Positions 1 to 5,045 of a stretch of DNA of 5,045 bases are shown piece after piece. The stretch covers positions 1-5,045 of the forward strand of contig JAQTSH010000045.1 in NCBI GenBank assembly GCA_028711405.1. Direction: 5' to 3'. Origin of the DNA: Methanoregula sp. (GTDB lineage: Archaea; Halobacteriota; Methanomicrobia; Methanomicrobiales; Methanospirillaceae). The notes under the pieces are model-generated. The model was not told the DNA's origin, made no database searches, and saw nothing but the letters and a program-made list of their open reading frames with translations. Position 1 is the stretch's first letter, and every line of letters begins with the position of its first letter. The position numbers and the translations under genes were made by a program.

Positions 1-2489
1 TCATCCTCGCAGGTGATCGAAAGCCCGGACTCGTGCTCCTGCGATGAGATCGTGATCTTCGTCATCCGGTCGCCACCGTACCTGAGGGCATTATCGATGA
101 GGTTGTAAAACACTTTCCCGAAGAGCGAATTGGCATACACCTCCGGGTTGTCCGGATCCGGCTCGATCCGTACCTGCCCCATCGGCATCCCGTAGACCGC
201 CTTATGTATCGTCGCGTTCACATTCTGCCAGAACGGGGTGGCGGCACCGAGTTCCTGGTAATCTTTGGTGAATGAGATCTGATGCTCGATTGTCCTTGCT
301 GCCTGCTCCTCCTTTCGGATATACCCTTCGAGCACGGTGGGGTTGTTGATCATATTGTGCGAGAGTTTAAGGTAACTCCGGAGCGCGAAGAGCTGGTTGT
401 TAATGTCATGACGGGTGATCGAGGAGAGCAGGTTCAGCTGCTTGTTCGCGAGGCGAAGGGCGTCCTCATTGCATTTCCGCTCCGTGATGTCGAGGTGCGT
501 CCCGGTCATCCGGACCGGGCGACCGTCCTGGTCCCATTCCGCCACCTTCCCCCGGTCCAGCACCCAGATCCAGTGCCCGTCTTTGTGGCGCATCCGCGCC
601 TCGCATTCGTATGCGGGAGCCTGCTGTGCGAAATGTGCATGTAAGAGTTCTTCGGATCGGACAAGGTCATCCGGGTGGCAGAGCCGGGTCCATGTTTCAA
701 TCGAGACCGGGGTGAGTTCTGCCAGTGTATAGCCGACAATCTCTGCCCACCGGTCATTGATCACGAGCGTTCCGGTCTGGACATACCAGTCCCAGAGCCC
801 GACACCAGACCCGTCAATGGCAAGCGCGAGATGCTCTTTCGTCTTCCTCAATGACTCCTCTGCCTGTTTACGCCGGGTGACATCCCGTGTCACCCCGATG
901 AGCACCGTATCCCCGTTCCATATCCCCCGGGTAACCGTCGTCTCAACATCTATACGCCTGCCATCACTCGCCTGTACCGACACCAGGCTGGATTTACATG
1001 TTCCGGTAATCATCTCCTGTACGAGATGGGCGGCTTCTTCCCGTTGTTCTGGCACATGCAGATCAAGCACGTCTGTCCCGATTAATTCCCCGGGAGCATA
1101 CAGGAGCAGGGTTTCAACCGCCCGGTTATGGGCAAGGATGCGCCCCTGCAGGTCGAGCACAAAGACCATCTCATCGATCGAGTCAAACAGGGTCTTGAAA
1201 TTCATTTGCGCTCTCTGTGCGTCAGATTTCCCCCGCATCCGGACGATGGTGCTGCCCAGTTCCCTCCCGATACTTTTGAGCGTCTGTTTCTCCACAGCGG
1301 TGATCTGGTACTTCTTTTTGGAGACAAAATTGATCGCCCCGATAGCAACCCCCTCGGCAAGGAGGGGGATGCTCGCCATGGAGGTGAACCCGTACGTCTC
1401 CGCCCGGTGTGGCGCGATCTCTGCATAGTTATCGGTGAAGATGGGTTCGTTTTTGAGAAAGAGCGTGTCATACGGTGCCTTGTCAATTGGCAGGGAGGAA
1501 ATCTCTGCGACGAATGCCGGTGGCAGCATTTCTGTGTGGACGACATGTGCCATCCGTGTAGCATAATCGACGAGGTAGATCCCTCCAGCGTCATAGTCCA
1601 GCAGGCGCAGGGATTCTGAAAGGATGGTCTGTAACAGCTGCGCCAGGTCATCTGCCTTGTTCGCAGTCAGGATGATCTCGTTTAATATGGCGAACGTGGC
1701 TGACTGGCGAGCCAATGCCTCCTCTGCCCGTTTGCGTTCGGTCACATCGGTGGAGATGCCCAGGATCTGGATCACGTTCCCCCCCGGACCAAGGATCGGG
1801 GTCAGGCGGGTGGAGACCCAACGGGCACCGCTGGGGAACGGCTCTAACACTTCGATGAGCCGGGGAGATTTGGTCGTGGCAACAAGCGTGAGCTCCTCCA
1901 TGTAATGCGAGGCGATATCCGGCGGGAAGATCTGTGCCGTCTGTTTGCCGATCAGGTCTGACGGTGTGCGCCCGAATGCCCGTGCTGCCTGCGGGTTTAC
2001 GTACCGGATGAGTCCGGTGGGGTCGGTGAGGTAGATCATGTCCGGGCTCGATTCCGCAAGCGTCCGGTAGAGGCGGACGGTCTCGATCAGTGCCTCGTTT
2101 GCCCTTTTGCGCTCGACGGCTCGTTTGATCTTGTGGGACAGATCGGCGAACTGAGATTTCGGTTCCCCGCCTTTCTGGATATAGAAATCCGCCCCGGCAT
2201 TGAGCGCCTCGATGACCACATCCTCCCGGCTCTTACCCGTGAAGATGATATAGGGCGTGGTATCGCCATCGGCTTTCAGGCGCTGGAGAAACGCAATGCC
2301 AGTCATCACCGGCATCTGGTAATCGGAGATGATCACATCGTACTTCTCCTGTTCGAGCAGCAGGATCGCTTTTGGGACCGTCGTTACGGGGGTGACGATA
2401 AACTCACCGGTCTTTTCCAGGAATCGCTTGCCCAGTTCAAGGAGCACCAGTTCGTCATCGATGTAGAGTACACGGATCTTGTCTGCCAT
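1..2489 (-). CDS. Hybrid histidine kinase REC-PAS-GAF-PAS-PAS-HATPase (3' end outside window)
   Basis: The ATG at 2487-2489 opens a frame with no stop down to the left edge (829 residues seen). It starts three bases after the upstream kinase stop. The N-terminal receiver (about 1-124) has the acidic pair Asp11/Asp12, phosphoacceptor Asp56 (in SDYQMP), switch Thr84 and Lys106. Then come PAS 1 (about 137-250, closing with DVTERKRAEEAL), a GAF domain (about 262-415), PAS 2 (about 430-542) and a PAS_3-type PAS 3 (about 552-670, with HPDD, a DGHWIW core and closing DITERK). The kinase core has H-box ITRHDINNQ (His694) and N-box NLIDNA (Asn796, Asn800). The window ends at ITCED, the start of the G1 box; by comparison with the neighbour about 65-70 residues are missing, giving roughly 900 in total. 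There is no membrane segment, and the GAF domain has no cysteine, which argues against covalent heme or bilin attachment there. A receiver at the N-terminus suggests a kinase controlled by phosphorylation, possibly by the upstream gene product (inference). Confidence 0.97.
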   Translation of the reverse strand, partial: MADKIRVLYIDDELVLLELGKRFLEKTGEFIVTPVTTVPKAILLLEQEKYDVIISDYQMPVMTGIAFLQRLKADGDTTPYIIFTGKSREDVVIEALNAGADFYIQKGGEPKSQFADLSHKIKRAVERKRANEALIETVRLYRTLAESSPDMIYLTDPTGLIRYVNPQAARAFGRTPSDLIGKQTAQIFPPDIASHYMEELTLVATTKSPRLIEVLEPFPSGARWVSTRLTPILGPGGNVIQILGISTDVTERKRAEEALARQSATFAILNEIILTANKADDLAQLLQTILSESLRLLDYDAGGIYLVDYATRMAHVVHTEMLPPAFVAEISSLPIDKAPYDTLFLKNEPIFTDNYAEIAPHRAETYGFTSMASIPLLAEGVAIGAINFVSKKKYQITAVEKQTLKSIGRELGSTIVRMRGKSDAQRAQMNFKTLFDSIDEMVFVLDLQGRILAHNRAVETLLLYAPGELIGTDVLDLHVPEQREEAAHLVQEMITGTCKSSLVSVQASDGRRIDVETTVTRGIWNGDTVLIGVTRDVTRRKQAEESLRKTKEHLALAIDGSGVGLWDWYVQTGTLVINDRWAEIVGYTLAELTPVSIETWTRLCHPDDLVRSEELLHAHFAQQAPAYECEARMRHKDGHWIWVLDRGKVAEWDQDGRPVRMTGTHLDITERKCNEDALRLANKQLNLLSSITRHDINNQLFALRSYLKLSHNMINNPTVLEGYIRKEEQAARTIEHQISFTKDYQELGAATPFWQNVNATIHKAVYGMPMGQVRIEPDPDNPEVYANSLFGKVFYNLIDNALRYGGDRMTKITISSQEHESGLSITCED

Positions 2490-2492
2490 TCT

Positions 2493-5045
2493 TCACTCAC
2501 GCCCTTTCTTTCGCCACATGCCATCCGGCACGGTGATCTCAAACCGGGCACCTTCACCCGGCACCCCGGTCTCGGCGATTGTAATCCCGGTGATCGCGAG
2601 GATCTCGCGGGAGAGGAACAAGCCAAGCCCGGTATGTTTGAAATAGCCCTGGGTGAAGATTGCCTCCTTCTTGTCCGCAGGAATGCCTTCACCGTTGTCC
2701 GCACAGGTGATCACACATCCGCGCCCTGCCGCTTCCGACGAGAAGCGGATGGTGGTCATCTGCGCTCCGCCATACCGGATCGCGTTGTCGATCAGGTTGT
2801 AGAACACCCGCGAGAGGAGCGGATCGGCATACACCTCGATGGAGGGCAGGTCTGTCGTGATGGCGATCTCCTGCAGGGGAAGACTCTTTGCGGCGTTCTT
2901 GATAGAGTCGTTGATATCCTGCCATTCCGGGGATTTGACGCCCATACTCTCATAATCCTTCGTAAACTGGATCTGGTCTTCGATGGTGTCCGCAATCTGC
3001 TGTTCCTTCGCGATATATTCTGCGAGTTTTCCGGAATCGCCGAGGAGATGCTGCGAGAGGGAGAGGTAGCCTTTCAGCGCGTGGACCTGGTTGATGATGT
3101 CGTGCCTTGTGATGCTCGCGAGCAGGTTCAGTTTTCGGTTCGCCTCCTGGACTGCCCGCGTGAGCGCCATCTGCCGGGTGACATCCCTGCCGATGGCGAT
3201 GAACGTCTCCTCGATCCCGACAACATCCTGCAAAGTACGGGTGTTCCACCAGATGATCCGTTCCTCGCCGGCTTTCGTCCGGATCGTGGTCTCGAAGTTC
3301 TCGAGGAAGGTATCGATTCCGAGGACCTGGTTGATCTTCTCCGTGACCGTCCTGCGGTACTCTTTGTCCGGGTACATCCGGCTCCAGATCGTGCTCGTGC
3401 CGATCACCTCATCCGCACCGTACCCGCTGATCTCTTCCGCCGCCCGGTTCCAGACACTCACGACCCCGTGCTTATCGAGCACCGTGATCCATATGTGGGC
3501 GTTCTTGATCACGCTCTCCTGGAACTGGCGGAGGGTCTTGACACTCTCTTCCGCCCTCCGCCGCTCGGTGATGTCATGAAGGATCGAGTAGAAGTGAGGT
3601 TTCTGGTGCAGGGTGATCAGTCCCGAGTAGATCTCCACCTCCCGCGGCTCACCGGATGCACGGTAATGGGTGGAGAACATGTGCTGGGATTTTTCCGTCT
3701 TTGCCTCCTGGAAATTCCCGATGACGGTCTCCTTTGGCAGCCGGTTGAGGTCATACACCCCCATCGTTGTCAGCTGATCGGGCGAATACCCGTAAAACCG
3801 GGCGGCAGCAGCGTTGGCGTCGACGATCCGCGCCGTATCAGGATCGATCAAAAGAGAGACAAAATCGCTGTTGTTGAAGATGGAACTGTACCGTTCCTCG
3901 CTCTCGTGGAGGGAGGCTTCCATCTGCTTTCTCCCGGTAATGTCGGTGATGATTCCCCGGAGCCCGGAACTCCCGCCGGGTTCGCTAATGCGGGAAGCGT
4001 AGATCGCGATAGGGAAGGTTGACCCATCCTTTCGTAATGCGATGTATTCGGGCGCTGCTCCCAGATTATCCTGCCCGGAAACGACTGCAAAGAAATTCTG
4101 TGCCGCCCGCTCCCGTTCAACAGGAGCGAGCATCTGCATTACATTGAGCCCCTGCCGGAACTCTTCTTCGGTATACCCGAAGAGTTCGGATGCGATGCGG
4201 TTCGTGTAGATAAGAGTGCCCTGTGCATCGGTCTCATAGACGATCTGGGGCAACAGATCTGCAAGATCCCGGAACCTCCGTTCACTCGCATTCAGCGCGG
4301 CATCTGCCCGTTTGCGGTCGGTGATGTCCCGGACGATACCAAGGACGACCCACTCATGGGCTATCTTTACCGGGCCGAGCGACACTTCCACGGGAAGGCT
4401 GCTTCCGTCCTTTCGCACCTGACGGCTCTCGAAGGTGATCGGCGCTCCGTCCATCACCGTGCGCCAGAGGGTATGCTTCCCGGTCTGGATTGCTTCGGGA
4501 TCGATCTCGCCGATGGACATCTGCACCAGTTCCTCGCGGGAGTAGCCAAGGTTCCGGCAGGCTTTGTCGTTGACATCCAGTATTTTGCCATTTTCGTCGT
4601 GCAAAAAGATCGCGTCGGCAGCCTGTTCCATGATCGCGCGATACCGTTTTTCACTCTCGTGGAGGGAAGATTCCATCCGCTTTTGCGCATCGATGAACCG
4701 GGTGGTGGTCATAATCCCATCGACACCCGGCACACCGATAAGGTTCTTACCGGTGGATTCCACCCAGGTGTACGACCCGTCCGCCCTGCGGATCCGGAAC
4801 TCGGTCGGGATACCGGGGTTGGTCTTTGCATAGACTCCGGAAAGATTTGTTCTCACGGTGTCAATGTCATCAGGATGGATAAACTCAAACGGGCTTTTCC
4901 CGGTAGTAAACCCGGGACCATAGCCAAGCTCGCGCACAACCGCAGCGGTATCAAAGACAATCCTGCCGTCCCGGTCGAGGATGCAGATGATATATGAGGA
5001 GTTCTCTGCCAGTGCCCGGAACCGGTTCTCGCTCTCGCGGAGGGC
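2493..5045 (-). CDS. Multi-PAS sensory histidine kinase (5' end outside window)
   Basis: This is the C-terminal 850 residues of a cytosolic sensor histidine kinase. The frame is open to the right edge, so the true start is not visible; a GTG at 4937 lies inside the first PAS domain and is not the start. Numbered from the window edge, there are five PAS domains: about 7-117 (PAS_3-like, with HPDD), 133-241, 255-369, 382-492 and 507-622. They are joined by DIT(D/E/G)RK-type helical linkers. The kinase core follows: H-box ITRHDIINQ with phosphoacceptor His648, N-box NLIDNA (Asn750, Asn754), G1 box DNGEG (783-787), F-box near 796-802 and G2 box GLG (806-808), ending at TGA 2493-2495. All catalytic motifs look intact. 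No membrane segment or receiver is visible, so it must pass phosphate to a separate receiver; the next gene begins with one. The sensed signal cannot be told from the sequence. Family assignment is very secure; the specific role is unknown. Confidence 0.97.
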   Translation of the reverse strand, partial: ALRESENRFRALAENSSYIICILDRDGRIVFDTAAVVRELGYGPGFTTGKSPFEFIHPDDIDTVRTNLSGVYAKTNPGIPTEFRIRRADGSYTWVESTGKNLIGVPGVDGIMTTTRFIDAQKRMESSLHESEKRYRAIMEQAADAIFLHDENGKILDVNDKACRNLGYSREELVQMSIGEIDPEAIQTGKHTLWRTVMDGAPITFESRQVRKDGSSLPVEVSLGPVKIAHEWVVLGIVRDITDRKRADAALNASERRFRDLADLLPQIVYETDAQGTLIYTNRIASELFGYTEEEFRQGLNVMQMLAPVERERAAQNFFAVVSGQDNLGAAPEYIALRKDGSTFPIAIYASRISEPGGSSGLRGIITDITGRKQMEASLHESEERYSSIFNNSDFVSLLIDPDTARIVDANAAAARFYGYSPDQLTTMGVYDLNRLPKETVIGNFQEAKTEKSQHMFSTHYRASGEPREVEIYSGLITLHQKPHFYSILHDITERRRAEESVKTLRQFQESVIKNAHIWITVLDKHGVVSVWNRAAEEISGYGADEVIGTSTIWSRMYPDKEYRRTVTEKINQVLGIDTFLENFETTIRTKAGEERIIWWNTRTLQDVVGIEETFIAIGRDVTRQMALTRAVQEANRKLNLLASITRHDIINQVHALKGYLSLSQHLLGDSGKLAEYIAKEQQIADTIEDQIQFTKDYESMGVKSPEWQDINDSIKNAAKSLPLQEIAITTDLPSIEVYADPLLSRVFYNLIDNAIRYGGAQMTTIRFSSEAAGRGCVITCADNGEGIPADKKEAIFTQGYFKHTGLGLFLSREILAITGITIAETGVPGEGARFEITVPDGMWRKKGRE
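2497..2500 (-). promoter_or_regulatory. Possible Shine-Dalgarno for the REC-kinase, inside the upstream gene
   Basis: On the minus strand GTGA lies seven bases before the ATG at 2489, matching part of the GGTGA-type archaeal ribosome binding site. It sits in the last two sense codons of the upstream kinase. With only AGA between stop and start, ribosomes finishing the first gene could re-initiate on the second, so translational coupling is likely. The match is only four bases long, so the site itself is tentative. The ATG start is supported mainly by the receiver domain beginning immediately after it. Confidence 0.4.
3889..3930 (-). repeat. PAS-linker repeat, copy A
   Basis: This 42-base stretch matches 4642-4683 at 36 of 42 positions by eye. 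It lies in the coding frame of the upstream kinase and encodes the end of one PAS linker and the start of the next domain (K-Q-M-E-A-S-L-H-E-S-E-E-R-Y). It is a within-gene repeat from PAS module duplication, not a mobile element. Confidence 0.6.
4642..4683 (-). repeat. PAS-linker repeat, copy B
   Basis: This is the partner of 3889-3930, encoding K-R-M-E-S-S-L-H-E-S-E-K-R-Y. The offset between the copies is 753 bases (251 codons). A third, weaker copy of the core begins at 5032 at the window edge, 378 bases (126 codons) further, so the modules have a period of about 125 codons. Confidence 0.6.

Noticed and set aside
1620..1705. The GAF domain as a covalent heme or bilin sensor.
   Set aside because: No cysteine is present anywhere in the GAF domain (about residues 262-415), so there is no attachment residue for a thioether-linked chromophore. 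Non-covalent ligands cannot be excluded.
282..1905. Several plus-strand frames of 90-220 codons in the left third.
   Set aside because: All lie opposite the continuous REC-PAS-GAF-PAS-PAS-kinase frame, which is well supported along its whole length. Their translations are low-complexity, rich in Arg and Ser, with no motif.
2490..2492. A promoter or terminator between the two genes.
   Set aside because: Only three bases are non-coding. No T-rich run or TATA/BRE-like element is evident in the adjoining coding sequence.
2133..4022. A 629-codon open frame on the plus strand spanning the gene junction.
   Set aside because: It lies exactly opposite the real genes in the same codon register, where plus-strand stops would need TTA, CTA or TCA codons in the genes. 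Those codons are rare in this GC-rich sequence, so the frame is open by chance. Its translation has no recognisable domain, while the minus strand encodes clear kinases.
4935..4937. GTG at 4937 as the start of the first kinase.
   Set aside because: The frame continues upstream to the window edge and encodes the beginning of the same PAS domain (ESENRFRALAENS), so the GTG is an internal Val codon.

Overview
The window holds two long genes, both on the minus strand and back to back, each cut off by a window edge. They are soluble, multi-domain sensory histidine kinases of the type that is abundant in methanogenic archaea of the order Methanomicrobiales (Methanoregula / Methanosphaerula / Methanolinea-like). 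This assignment is inference. It rests on tandem PAS modules joined by DITERKRAEEAL-type linkers, an H-box of the form T-R-H-D-I-x-N-Q instead of the bacterial HELRTPL form, a receiver domain ending in a GADFYIQKGG-type motif, GC-rich coding sequence, and no membrane segments in the visible parts. No rRNA, tRNA or housekeeping marker is present to fix the taxonomy.

Layout, read in the direction of transcription (right to left). Positions 5045 to 2493 encode the last 850 residues of a kinase with five visible PAS domains followed by a complete dimerisation/phosphoacceptor region and ATPase domain. After its TGA stop and three bases (AGA), the second gene starts with ATG at 2489 and stays open to the left edge. 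Its 829 visible residues are REC - PAS - GAF - PAS - PAS - kinase core, cut inside the ATPase domain just at the G1 box. Together the two genes cover all of the window except positions 2490-2492, so there is no intergenic stretch with room for a promoter or terminator.

How they may work together (inference): the two are almost certainly co-transcribed and probably translationally coupled. The first kinase has no receiver of its own, and the second begins with a receiver carrying an intact phosphorylation site. A plausible scheme is that kinase 1 phosphorylates the receiver of kinase 2, which then tunes the activity of the second kinase core. No DNA-binding or other output domain is visible, so the final target lies outside the window. 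The two kinase cores are about half identical by eye count, so they are paralogues.

I did not find evidence for a novel system, mobile element, CRISPR array or RNA gene. The points most worth checking are the in-frame stop/start junction between the two kinases, the H-box sequence that satisfies two different phosphatase-motif definitions, and the possible relay between the neighbours.
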